Shown here piece after piece: positions 1 to 7,993 of a DNA stretch of 64,000 bases (position 1 is the first letter of the stretch; each line of letters starts with the position of its first letter). The position numbers were made by a program, and so were the translations under genes. Source of the stretch: Mycobacterium vicinigordonae (lineage in GTDB: Bacteria > Actinomycetota > Actinomycetes > Mycobacteriales > Mycobacteriaceae); NCBI RefSeq assembly GCF_013466425.1, contig NZ_CP059165.1, positions 3,162,001 through 3,226,000 on the forward strand, in the 5' to 3' direction. The notes under the pieces are model-generated. The model made no database searches. It saw only the letters and a list, made by a program, of their open reading frames with translations, and was not told the DNA's origin.

Positions 1-501
1 ACGGCGGACGCTCCGCCGGATGTGCAGGGCGTCCTATTTTTCGCCTACGCGATCTCGGCGGCGGTGGATTGGCTGTACTCTGGATTGCCCAGCAGATACC
101 CCGAACTCAAAATCTGTTTGTCCGAGGGTGGAATCGGTTGGGTGGCGGGCTTGCTAGACCGCCTCGACCACATGCTCAGCTATCACGAAATGTACGGGAC
201 TTGGCGGGTCTTGGGTGAAAAGCTCACGCCCGCTCAGGTTTTCACCCGAAATTTTTGGTTCTGCGCGGTCGAGGACAAGTCATCGTTCGTGCAGTACGAG
301 CGCATCGGCGTGGACAACATTATGTTGGAAGCGGACTACCCACACTGCGACTCGACTTGGCCGCACACCCAGCAGACGATAGACGACGAGATCGGCGGTC
401 TGCCCGACGACGTGGTCCGCAAAATCACCTGGGAGAACGCTTCGAGGTTGTACCACCACCCGGTGCCTGTCGACATCCAGCAGAACCCGGACGCCTTCTG
501 A
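1..501 (+). CDS. Amidohydrolase family protein, C-terminal part (5' end outside window)
   Basis: The frame is open from the first base, so the N-terminus lies upstream and about 166 codons are visible. The C-terminal motif EADYPHCDSTWP, with its metal-ligand-type aspartate, and the ending WENASRLYHH are typical of the amidohydrolase-2 (PF04909) TIM-barrel family of cytosolic metal-dependent hydrolases and decarboxylases, many of which act on aromatic or ring-cleavage acids. The substrate is not evident. It is convergent with the CBS gene that follows, whose stop is 5 bases away. The family call is firm; the reaction is not. Confidence 0.8.
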   Translation, partial: TADAPPDVQGVLFFAYAISAAVDWLYSGLPSRYPELKICLSEGGIGWVAGLLDRLDHMLSYHEMYGTWRVLGEKLTPAQVFTRNFWFCAVEDKSSFVQYERIGVDNIMLEADYPHCDSTWPHTQQTIDDEIGGLPDDVVRKITWENASRLYHHPVPVDIQQNPDAF

Positions 502-506
502 GTGAG

Positions 507-923
507 CTAATCGGCATCCAGCACGGCATCGGAGCTATACACCCCGAGCAGGTCGCGGGCCGAGACGATCCCCATCAGCTCGCCGTCGCGCTCGACCAGG
601 ATGTGCCGGATGTAGTGCTCCATCATCTGGGTTGCGACTTCGTCGACGGTGGCGTCGGCATCGCACCACACGAGTTTCGCGCTGGCTACCTCAGCGGCGC
701 GGACAGCGTTGGGGTTCTTGCCATCTGCGACGACCCGAAGCACATCGCGCTCGCTGAGCAGCGCCGACGGCCAGGTTTCCTCGCCCACCAGGATCGCGCC
801 GACATTGACGGCGGCCATCGCGGCGGCCGCGTCCGCAACGGTGGCGTCGGGCGCAACACGGGCAACGGGATCGCCGACGACGGAGGACACGGGCAGGGCC
901 CCAGCTGAAGAGGAGGTAGTCAT
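507..923 (-). CDS. CBS-domain pair protein
   Basis: The 138-residue product consists almost entirely of two CBS domains (about residues 12-65 and 75-132), with the typical ends ALLSERDVLRVV and LMGIVSARDLLG. Stand-alone CBS pairs bind adenosyl nucleotides and act as cytosolic energy or ligand sensors. No enzymatic domain is attached. It reads toward the amidohydrolase and lies just downstream of the fabG3-like gene on the same strand, with a 76-base gap, so co-transcription is possible. The specific partner is unknown. Confidence 0.85.
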   Translation of the reverse strand: MTTSSSAGALPVSSVVGDPVARVAPDATVADAAAAMAAVNVGAILVGEETWPSALLSERDVLRVVADGKNPNAVRAAEVASAKLVWCDADATVDEVATQMMEHYIRHILVERDGELMGIVSARDLLGVYSSDAVLDAD

Positions 924-999
924 ATCACCATGCTCATGGCCGGTACCGGTCGGCTCTAGTGACTTCGGTCCTCAGTTTCCAGGGCCTTCGCGCACCCGG

Positions 1000-1782
1000 T
1001 TAGGTCACCCATTCGGGCTGTTCGGCGGTATCGACCGCGGAGAAGTCTTTATGGCCGAGACCCGCCACGCATCCGCCGTCGACGACGAATTCCGAGCCGG
1101 TGGAATAGCTGGACTCGTCACTGGCCAGGTACACCACCAGGTTGGAGACCTCTTCGGGTTCGGCGGCCCGGCCGAGGGCGGTCTGGAAGATGTCCTCCGG
1201 GACCCATTCGGTCATCGGAGTTTTGACGAGTCCGGGATGAATCGAGTTCACCCGGATACCGCTGGGACCCAGCTCCAGTGCCGCCGATTTGGTCAGGCCG
1301 CGGACGGCGAACTTGGTTGCGGTGTAACCGTGGCAGGCGATGGTACCGGCGATCCCCTCGATGGAGGAGATGTTGATGATGGACCCGCGGCCCGCTTCCT
1401 TCATGGGCTTGACGACCGCGCGGATGCCTAGGAAGACACCGGTCAGGTTGATGTCCAGGATTCGTTGCCACTCAGACAGGGCGTAGTCCTCGAATGTACC
1501 GATGTTGATGATGCCGGCGTTGTTCACCAAAATGTCGAGGCGGCCGAACTCCTGGAGCGCGGTTGCGACGGCGGCGTCCCACTGCTCGGGCAGGGTCACG
1601 TCGAGGCGTAGATAGCGCGCTGCCTCGCCGACCTCGGCGGCGAGCGCCTTGCCTTCGTCGTCGAGGATGTCACCGAATACCACCCTGGCTCCCTCGGCGA
1701 CCAGTTTCCGGACGTGGGCCGCGCCCATCCCGCGGGCGCCCCCACTAATCAGTGCGACTTTGTCAGTCAGACGGTTCGGCAT
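1000..1782 (-). CDS. fabG3: 20-beta-hydroxysteroid dehydrogenase-type SDR (FabG3/Rv2002-like)
   Basis: A 260-residue NAD(P)-dependent short-chain dehydrogenase with glycine motif GGARGMG (14-20), NNAG (87-90) and catalytic Ser140, Tyr153, Lys157. Length, these positions and stretches such as HGYTATKFAVRGLTKS match M. tuberculosis Rv2002 (FabG3), an NADH-dependent 20-beta-hydroxysteroid dehydrogenase. The start at 1782 (MPNRLTDKV) is favoured over a 53-residue longer frame because AGGAGG lies 5 bases upstream. A perfect 8-bp-arm inverted repeat (1865-1890) sits in the promoter, so it is probably repressor-controlled. The steroid substrate is inferred from the family. Confidence 0.9.
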   Translation of the reverse strand: MPNRLTDKVALISGGARGMGAAHVRKLVAEGARVVFGDILDDEGKALAAEVGEAARYLRLDVTLPEQWDAAVATALQEFGRLDILVNNAGIINIGTFEDYALSEWQRILDINLTGVFLGIRAVVKPMKEAGRGSIINISSIEGIAGTIACHGYTATKFAVRGLTKSAALELGPSGIRVNSIHPGLVKTPMTEWVPEDIFQTALGRAAEPEEVSNLVVYLASDESSYSTGSEFVVDGGCVAGLGHKDFSAVDTAEQPEWVT

Positions 1783-1864
1783 CGACCCTCCTATGGGACA
1801 ACCAGCGTTGGTAGAAGATCCTGACGCGGCCCCGGCGCAAGACACCCGGCACTGCGCAGATCCA

Positions 1865-1890
1865 CCATACATTTCACTAGCGATGTATGG
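1865..1890. promoter_or_regulatory. Candidate operator upstream of fabG3
   Basis: Perfect inverted repeat CCATACAT - N10 - ATGTATGG, 83-108 bases upstream of the fabG3 start and 60 bases before the divergent gene at 1951. A second 26-bp element with nearly the same arms lies at 24966-24991 before the PF10118 gene. The geometry fits a dimeric repressor such as a TetR-family protein. The regulator is unknown. Confidence 0.6.
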
Positions 1891-1950
1891 CCGTCGGGTA
1901 GGGCAGAGCACTAGCCACGGACAGCGTCGAATCGGTGGCATCCTGGCCGA

Positions 1951-2613
1951 GTGGGAGTGTTGTTGCGCTTACTTGAACTACTGCTGTTGCTCTTGCCGCT
2001 GGTCGGCCTGATCGTCGCCGGCCTGAAGGCGATTTCGGCGTTGGGTCGGCGCGCGGAGCAGCAGGCCGAAAATGCTGCGGCGGCCGAAGTGTCGAAGGCC
2101 CCGGCCGGAAACCAGGCGGCACGCTGGCGCGCGATCCGACGCGCTATCGAAGCGCATGAACAGACCGACGCCCGCTGGTTGCAGTACGAACTCGACGTTG
2201 CCAGACTGCTCGATTTCCCGCTGATGACCGACCTGCGCGATCCCCTCACGGCCGGCTTTCACAAGGCCAAGCTGCGCGCCGATCTGCACAAGCCACTGCG
2301 GGCCGAGGACCTGTTCGACGACCGGGACGGCGCCAGTGCCTATCTCAGCGCGGTCGAGGACTACGTGACGGCGTTCAACGCCGCGGAGGCCGAGGCGAGG
2401 CGCAGGCAACGCAGCGACTTTTCCGCCGAAGAGAAGCAACGGTTGGCGCGCGCGCAAAACCTGCTGCGCATTGCCGCGGACTCCGCCGCAACCGCGCAGG
2501 AGCGCAAGCACGCCTACGGCCTGGCCCGCACCGAACTCGACGGCCTGGTCGTGCTCCCCGACATCACTCGCGCCGGTATCGAGCGCGACATCGCCGGCGA
2601 ACTCGATTCTTAA
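1951..2613 (+). CDS. Hypothetical protein with N-terminal membrane anchor
   Basis: 220 residues. One hydrophobic helix at about residues 4-28 (LLRLLELLLLLLPLVGLIVAGL) is followed by a charged, mostly helical, probably cytosolic domain rich in Ala, Glu and Arg, containing RRAIEAHEQTDARWLQYELD and a possible coiled coil at 140-190. No catalytic motif is visible and I do not recognise the family. The GTG start at 1951 has only a weak ribosome site; GTG at 1957 is an alternative. The gene is divergent from fabG3 and shares its intergenic operator region. Confidence 0.7.
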   Translation: MGVLLRLLELLLLLLPLVGLIVAGLKAISALGRRAEQQAENAAAAEVSKAPAGNQAARWRAIRRAIEAHEQTDARWLQYELDVARLLDFPLMTDLRDPLTAGFHKAKLRADLHKPLRAEDLFDDRDGASAYLSAVEDYVTAFNAAEAEARRRQRSDFSAEEKQRLARAQNLLRIAADSAATAQERKHAYGLARTELDGLVVLPDITRAGIERDIAGELDS

Positions 2614-2622
2614 CCAGGCCGT

Positions 2623-3486
2623 CTAGGCACTATCGGTTTTGAGCCGCACCATACGCGTGGTGGTGCTCTCGTCGAGGTCCACAAGATCATTGCGGGAGCG
2701 CAGGAAGTCGCTGAATGACTTGAAGCCCAACGACTTCTCGCTGAAGGACGGGTTCATCCGCTTCATCTGCGCCTTCACTTCGGAGTTGTGCAGCCAGTCT
2801 GCGTCATCTTTTTCCAGGCCGATCCGCAGCGCCCGTTCGAGCAGCCCGGTGGCAGCGGCTTGGGGATCTGGTGGCGGCGGCTCGTCGTCGACCTCGGCCT
2901 GACTTGCATGCCGACCACGCTTTCTGGGCGGAGACGCCGTGGTGGAGATTCCGGGCAACGCGTCGTAGGTGACGAACTCGTCGCAAGCGGCGGCCAGCGA
3001 ACCACTGCTGGCGCCGGCCACCCCGATCCCAACCACATAGCGGCCCAGGCGTTTACAACGTTGCGCCAGCGCGATGTAGTCCGAATCGCCGCCGACGATC
3101 ACCACGTGGGTGAGATCAGGCAGCCGAAACATGTCCTCGACGGCGTCGACGGCCAACCGGATGTCGGCACCGTTCTTCCCGTAGGAGGCTGCCGGGAACA
3201 ACTGCACCAGGTCGACCGCCCGCCCGACCAGCTGACCGTGATAATTAGCATTCACCTCAGCCGACCAGTCGGCGTACGCGCGCGTGAGCACCAGCGTGCC
3301 AAACGACGCTGCAAAGTCGACAATGGCGCCGAGGTCGACCTTGGCCGTGCGCAGCCTGTCCTTATCCAGCCCCTTGGCCTTGTCCCGGTGGAACGTATTG
3401 CGGCCGTGGATCTGGTCGTACCGCGAGATGACGATGTTGTCGAAGTCGAAATAGACGGCCACGCGGGTTGCGCCGGAGTCGGTCAT
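2623..3486 (-). CDS. NYN-domain putative RNase with C-terminal OST-HTH/LOTUS-like domain
   Basis: 287 residues. The N-terminal NYN (PIN-like, LabA type) nuclease domain spans about 8-180, with the acidic motif YFDFDN, ADIRLAVDA and VGGDSDY, placing Asp residues where this fold binds metal. After a proline-rich linker, residues 210-287 (LLERALRI to LGFKSFSDFL) resemble an OST-HTH/LOTUS RNA-binding domain. Such proteins are inferred to act on RNA in the cytosol. The start at 3486 (MTDSGATR) replaces a longer frame running back into fadD1. It lies 25 bases after the fadD1 stop on the same strand, so it is probably the last gene of the TetR-fadD1-NYN operon. Confidence 0.82.
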   Translation of the reverse strand: MTDSGATRVAVYFDFDNIVISRYDQIHGRNTFHRDKAKGLDKDRLRTAKVDLGAIVDFAASFGTLVLTRAYADWSAEVNANYHGQLVGRAVDLVQLFPAASYGKNGADIRLAVDAVEDMFRLPDLTHVVIVGGDSDYIALAQRCKRLGRYVVGIGVAGASSGSLAAACDEFVTYDALPGISTTASPPRKRGRHASQAEVDDEPPPPDPQAAATGLLERALRIGLEKDDADWLHNSEVKAQMKRMNPSFSEKSLGFKSFSDFLRSRNDLVDLDESTTTRMVRLKTDSA

Positions 3487-3511
3487 GGGCTCATCGTCCG
3501 CTATCGCCCGG

Positions 3512-5104
3512 TCAACTACCAGTGCGCGGCTGTATCCGGTAGGCAGTGCCGCGTTCGTCGCGCGCCCACAGCGTCTCGCCCTCACCTACCGCAGTTCCCT
3601 CGGCGATCAGCTGACGTTTGAGCACCTTGTGGGTGGCGGTGCTGGGCAGCTCGGAAGCGATGCGCACGTATCGCGGGCGCGCCTTGGGGGACAGGTCGGG
3701 TTGGTCGTCGAGGAACGCTTCGAAAGATTCGGGGTCTAGGGCGCCGCCTCGGTGGGGCACCACCGCCGCCATCACCTGGTCGCCCACCCGCTCGTCCGCA
3801 ACGGCATACACCGCTACCCGGCTTATGGAGTCGTGCCGCAACAGAATCCGTTCGATCGGTGCGGCTGCGAGGTTCTCGCCGTCCACCCGCATCCAGTCCG
3901 CGGTGCGGCCGGCTAGATAAATCCAGCCCTCGGCGTCCTGGTAGGCGAGATCGCCGGACCAATACATGCCGTGGCGCATCCGTTCGGCGTTGGCCTCGGG
4001 GTCGTTGTAGTACCCGCTGAACAGCCCTGAGCCGGTCGGGTTGACCAACTCACCGATGGCCTCGTCGGCGTTGGTCAGGACACCGTTTTCGTCGAACCGA
4101 GCGACCGGGCACTGGGTGACGGTGTCGCTGTTGTAGACCGCCGCGGCGCCCATCCCCTTGCCGATCGAACCCGGCGGGGTACCGGCTTCGCGCACCACGA
4201 TGACGGCATTCTCGGTGGAGCCGAAGCCGTCCTCGACCCGGGTGCCGAAGCGACGCGCGAATTGTTCGATGTCCTTTTCGTTCGCTTCGTTGCCGAACGC
4301 CACCCGCAGCGGATTCTCGGCATCGTCGTCACGTTCGGCAGTGGCCAGAATGTAGGCAAGTGGCTTACCGACGTAATTCATGTAGGTGACGTTGTAGCGG
4401 CGTACATCGCGCAGGAAGTTGGTCGCCGAGAACCTTGCCGGCACGATGGCCGCACCAGAGACCACCGCTGGCGCCCAGCCGGCAACCACCGCGTTGGAAT
4501 GGAATAGCGGCATCGAGACGTAGCACGTGTCCTGCTGAGTCAGCGCGAAACGCTCGGCCAGGTTGATCCCGGCGAATGCCGGCATCAGATGCGACACCCG
4601 CACGGCCTTCGGATTCCCACTGGTTCCGGAGGTGAAGATCATCATGAACGGGTCCGTCATCTCGACCTGACGATGCGGGACCAGGGTCCCGGCTGCGGCG
4701 GTCAATCCTTTCCATTGCGCAGTCGAGGTATCCAGGACCAGCGCGCCGGCCAGATCCAGGCCGTCGAGCAGCCCCCGGTGCTCGGCGTCGGTTACAACGA
4801 TCTGACAGTCGGAGCGCCGAACGTCGGCGGCCAGGGCCTCGCCCCGCCGGGTGGTGTTCAGCCCGCAAAGCACGTACCCGCCCAACCCGGCCGCGGCCAT
4901 CTGGGTCAGCATGTCGGGAGTATTGCCCAACAGTGTGCCGACGTGCATCGGCCGTTGGGGGTCGGCGGCAGCCAGCAGAGCTGCGGCCTGGGCCGCGGAC
5001 TCAGCAAGATACTGCGCCCAAGTCCATTGCGCGTCACCATACTTCACAGCGATCGCCGGATCGGAGACCCGTCGTTGCAGCAGCGCTTGGATCGTCTCGG
5101 TCAT
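3512..5104 (-). CDS. fadD1: Fatty-acyl-CoA/AMP ligase, FadD1-like
   Basis: 530-residue member of the acyl-adenylate-forming family, activating a carboxylic acid to its CoA ester via acyl-AMP. The phosphate-binding loop is FTSGTSGNPKAV, the A5/A7 regions are DGFGSTE and YWSGDLAY, the hinge region is GRTADWMRVDGEN, and a C-terminal catalytic-lysine motif THKVLKRQL is present. Length and the adjacent FAD monooxygenase match M. tuberculosis Rv1750c (fadD1, about 532 residues) and Rv1751; FadD17 is a close alternative. The start overlaps the TetR stop (ATGA), so the two are translationally coupled. The substrate is unknown. Confidence 0.82.
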   Translation of the reverse strand: MTETIQALLQRRVSDPAIAVKYGDAQWTWAQYLAESAAQAAALLAAADPQRPMHVGTLLGNTPDMLTQMAAAGLGGYVLCGLNTTRRGEALAADVRRSDCQIVVTDAEHRGLLDGLDLAGALVLDTSTAQWKGLTAAAGTLVPHRQVEMTDPFMMIFTSGTSGNPKAVRVSHLMPAFAGINLAERFALTQQDTCYVSMPLFHSNAVVAGWAPAVVSGAAIVPARFSATNFLRDVRRYNVTYMNYVGKPLAYILATAERDDDAENPLRVAFGNEANEKDIEQFARRFGTRVEDGFGSTENAVIVVREAGTPPGSIGKGMGAAAVYNSDTVTQCPVARFDENGVLTNADEAIGELVNPTGSGLFSGYYNDPEANAERMRHGMYWSGDLAYQDAEGWIYLAGRTADWMRVDGENLAAAPIERILLRHDSISRVAVYAVADERVGDQVMAAVVPHRGGALDPESFEAFLDDQPDLSPKARPRYVRIASELPSTATHKVLKRQLIAEGTAVGEGETLWARDERGTAYRIQPRTGS

Positions 5105-5757
5105 GGATGCGATTCCGTTCGTCGCGTGTCTTGGTGGTGATGATCGAGATAGCTGCTCAGGATGTCGACGAGGACACGCCGCTCGTGGCTGGTGTCGGCC
5201 GGCCGGTCCGTCACGAGTTGGTTGGCGACCATGCCGCGCAGTGCAGTCAACAGATGCTCACCGATGGCTGCGCTGCGGGTAGGGTCCAAGTCGCGGTCGA
5301 GCGTGGCGCCAAGGTTCTTGAACGCGTTGGCAAGTCGCCTGATGTGGCCGTTCGATTGGGCACCCCGGCTTACCCGCGTGCCGATCAGGATCTCGGTCGC
5401 CGCGCGTGCCGTGGGGCTCGACATCTCACGCCATGCCGCATCCACAACGGCCCCTACGCGTTCCCGGGTAGGAGCGTCGCGGTTGACCGGCGGAAGCGTC
5501 CGTAAGGTGTCCAGCAGCCCGGTGAATGCTTGATCGACCACGGCCATCAGCAGCCCGTCGCGGTCTCCGAAGTGATATTGGATCACGCCCCAGGTCACCT
5601 CTGCGGTGTCGGCGATGTGCCTGCCGCTGGCGGCGGCCAGGCCCTCGCTCAGCACGATTTGGACCGTTGCGTCGATCACGGCGACGCGAGTGCGTTCGGC
5701 TCGGGCCTGGTTGCCGTGTGCGGGGCGGGTTGGGGCCGCCCGCCGCGAAGGCATCAT
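5101..5757 (-). CDS. TetR-family regulator, likely local repressor of fadD1 operon
   Basis: About 218 residues. The N-terminal helix-turn-helix (ADTAEVTWGVIQYHFGDRDG) is typical of TetR, followed by a helical ligand-binding domain. Its stop overlaps the fadD1 start by 4 bases. ATG at 5757 is chosen; a TTG at 5799 would add 14 residues, and neither has a good ribosome site. It is divergent from the FAD monooxygenase, and a palindrome in the shared promoter region (5801-5818) is a plausible binding site. The ligand is probably an acyl-CoA or a substrate of the neighbouring enzymes (inference). Confidence 0.85.
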   Translation of the reverse strand: MMPSRRAAPTRPAHGNQARAERTRVAVIDATVQIVLSEGLAAASGRHIADTAEVTWGVIQYHFGDRDGLLMAVVDQAFTGLLDTLRTLPPVNRDAPTRERVGAVVDAAWREMSSPTARAATEILIGTRVSRGAQSNGHIRRLANAFKNLGATLDRDLDPTRSAAIGEHLLTALRGMVANQLVTDRPADTSHERRVLVDILSSYLDHHHQDTRRTESHP

Positions 5758-5800
5758 GTGGATACCGGATGCGGTCGTGGGGTGATGGCTTGAGAACAAA

Positions 5801-5818
5801 ACATTGCACTTGCAAGGT
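5801..5818. promoter_or_regulatory. Candidate TetR operator between divergent genes
   Basis: Imperfect palindrome with arms ACATTGCA and TGCAAGGT around a 2-base centre (7 of 8 pairs match). It lies between the TetR-fadD1 operon and the FAD monooxygenase gene, where an autoregulating TetR would bind. Confidence 0.45.
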
Positions 5819-5888
5819 TATGCCAACCGGTATGCGTGCGGACCGCGGGGTTGCCGACGATCGCGTCCGCGCCTCTATGCTTGCGCCA

Positions 5889-7106
5889 ATGGTCGAGAAG
5901 ACGCCGTGCGTGATCATCGGGGGCGGTCCGGCAGGTCTGGTCCTGGGGCTGTTGTTAGCCCGTGCCGGCGTTGCAGTCACGCTGCTGGAGAAGCACGGCG
6001 ACTTTCTTCGCGACTTCCGTGGCGACACCGTGCATTGCTCGACGATGCGACTGCTCGACGAACTCGGACTGTGGGAGCGATTCTCGACATTGCCCTTCAC
6101 AGAGGTTCGCAGCGCAGCGTTCGAATCGGGTGGTCGACCAGTGACCTACATCGACTTTGAACGACTTCGTCAACCGCATCCGTTCATCGCGATGGTGCCC
6201 CAGTGGGACCTGCTGAATCTGCTCGCCGAGGCCGCGCTGGCCGAGCCCACCTTCACCTTGCGGATGAATACCGAAGTCACCGGGCTGATTCGAGAAGGCA
6301 AACGGGTCTCCGGAGTTCGCTATCGTGGGCCCGGCAGGTCGGGTGAACTGCGGGCCGACCTCACGGTCGCGTGCGACGGACGCTGGTCGGTCGCCCGGCG
6401 GGATTCTGGGCTGCGGGCCCGTAACTACCCGGTGAAGTTCGACGTCTGGTGGTTTAAGCTGCCGCGCCACGACGACGCGGAGTTCTCCTTTCTGCCCCGC
6501 ACCGGTCCGGGCAAGGCGCTCGGAGTCATCCCCCGCGAGGGCTACTACCAGATCGCGTATATCGGGTTGAAGGGCACCGACTCGCAGTTGCGTTCGCAGG
6601 GGATCGAGACGTTCCGCCGCGATGTCGCCGCGCTGGTGCCCGAAGCCGCGGACTCGATGGATGCGTTGGTGTCGATGGACGACGTCAAACATCTTGACGT
6701 CCAGGTGAATCGCTTGCGCCGCTGGCACTGTGACGGTCTGCTTTGCATCGGCGATGCTGCGCACGCGATGTCCCCGCTGGGGGGAGTAGGGATCAATCTG
6801 GCGGTGCAGGATGCCGTGGCCGCGGCAGCCATCCTCGCCGAGCCGCTACTTACCAGTCGGGTCTGCTCCCGCGACCTGGCGGCGGTGCGGCGTCGGCGTG
6901 TCTTTCCTACCGCGATAACACAATTGGTGCAGCGGATACTGCACCGCGGGTTGTTGGGCCCGCTGCTGCGTGGTGCGGACCCGGCCCCACCGGCCGCCCT
7001 GTTCCGAATGCTCGAACGGTTGCCGTGGCTGTCAGTGGTGCCCGCATATTTCATTGGGGTAGGTGTGCTGCCCGAGCATGCTCCCGCCTTCGCCCGACGC
7101 AACTGA
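5889..7106 (+). CDS. FAD-dependent monooxygenase (Rv1751-like)
   Basis: 405 residues, class A flavoprotein monooxygenase fold. Rossmann motif CVIIGGGPAGL lies at residues 7-17, followed by EKH at the end of beta-2. The second FAD motif GDAAHAMSPLGGVGINLAVQD is typical of PHBH-like hydroxylases. The next-to-last helix is hydrophobic. ATG 5889 (MVEKTPCV) is preferred; ATG 5877 is possible, and the longer open frame upstream overlaps the TetR gene and has no domain support. It probably hydroxylates an aromatic or lipophilic substrate in partnership with the divergent fadD1 operon, as at Rv1750c-Rv1751. The substrate is unknown. Confidence 0.85.
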   Translation: MVEKTPCVIIGGGPAGLVLGLLLARAGVAVTLLEKHGDFLRDFRGDTVHCSTMRLLDELGLWERFSTLPFTEVRSAAFESGGRPVTYIDFERLRQPHPFIAMVPQWDLLNLLAEAALAEPTFTLRMNTEVTGLIREGKRVSGVRYRGPGRSGELRADLTVACDGRWSVARRDSGLRARNYPVKFDVWWFKLPRHDDAEFSFLPRTGPGKALGVIPREGYYQIAYIGLKGTDSQLRSQGIETFRRDVAALVPEAADSMDALVSMDDVKHLDVQVNRLRRWHCDGLLCIGDAAHAMSPLGGVGINLAVQDAVAAAAILAEPLLTSRVCSRDLAAVRRRRVFPTAITQLVQRILHRGLLGPLLRGADPAPPAALFRMLERLPWLSVVPAYFIGVGVLPEHAPAFARRN

Positions 7107-7125
7107 AACCGCTGCCCGCCGACGG

Positions 7126-7962
7126 CTATCCGGTCTTACTTTGCGACAGCAGGCGGCGCGTCGCCTCGATACACGGCGCCAAGCGATCAAACGGGCTGAT
7201 GCCGGCCAGCGCCAGGGACCGTTGTGGTACCTCGACTTCAACCACGAGCCCCGGAGGCAGCGCAGCAAGGATCTGAGGCAACGGGAGCTCACCGTCACCA
7301 GGCACCATCCGTTCGAACATGGCCTCCTCCATGTAATTTGGTAATCGTGGCTGCAGCGTCGTGTCGTTGATCTGTGCATAGCCGACATAGTCGGGGTCGA
7401 CTGCCGCCAGATCGCCCGGGGTGGAACCGGATCGGATGAGGTGCATAGCGTCGATGAGGAGCTGGAAGTCGGAGCGTCCCACGTGACGTACGGCTGCGAC
7501 GGCGGTCGGAAGATCTCCGATGGTCAAGCTCGGCACCGGTTCAACGAGTGTTCGGAGGCTGCGTTGCGCGGCGAACCCGGCCAGCTCGGCGAATTGGTCG
7601 AAGGTCCGGGCGCGATCGGGGTCCAGGCTGACGACGTTGATACATGGCGCCCCAAGCTCGGCCAGCACATCAAGATCGATTGCCAACGATGCTACGTCGC
7701 TGTCCGGCAGCACCAGAAAGCCATCGCCCAGCGTGATCGTCACACCCCGATGCTGCAACGCGGCGCGCAGGTTCCTGCGCAGCGCGGCGTCGTGTGCAAG
7801 CGAAAAGCGTGGATAACCCAACGATGCCAACGGAAGTCCACGTAGGAACAGCGAGATGTGACGGCAACCCAGATCCGCGGCAAGGTCCACGAATTCTACG
7901 GGCGGGAGCCCGAACACACTGAGAAAACCCACGGCTAGTCGATCCATGTGATCACCGGACAT
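7126..7962 (-). CDS. Sugar phosphate isomerase/epimerase-like TIM-barrel protein
   Basis: 278 residues of AP-endonuclease-2/xylose-isomerase-like fold. Visible are LADLGCRHISLFLRG, LVEPVPS with a likely metal-binding Glu, LLIDAMHL with Asp and His, and GYAQINDT. These resemble metal-ligand positions in the family, which isomerises or epimerises sugars, inosose and related polyols in the cytosol. Starts at 7962 (MSGDHMDRLAV) or 7947 are both possible; the longer frame into the phospholipase gene is not supported. It follows the phospholipase gene by 31 bases on the same strand, so they may be co-transcribed. The substrate is not known. Confidence 0.72.
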   Translation of the reverse strand: MSGDHMDRLAVGFLSVFGLPPVEFVDLAADLGCRHISLFLRGLPLASLGYPRFSLAHDAALRRNLRAALQHRGVTITLGDGFLVLPDSDVASLAIDLDVLAELGAPCINVVSLDPDRARTFDQFAELAGFAAQRSLRTLVEPVPSLTIGDLPTAVAAVRHVGRSDFQLLIDAMHLIRSGSTPGDLAAVDPDYVGYAQINDTTLQPRLPNYMEEAMFERMVPGDGELPLPQILAALPPGLVVEVEVPQRSLALAGISPFDRLAPCIEATRRLLSQSKTG

Positions 7963-7993
7963 GTTCTCGAATCCATCTGGAAAGCCAGCGATT

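Noticed and set aside
5526..5888. N-terminal extension of the FAD monooxygenase
   Set aside because: It overlaps the TetR gene and contains only Arg/Ser/Pro-rich sequence; the Rossmann motif starts right after 5889.
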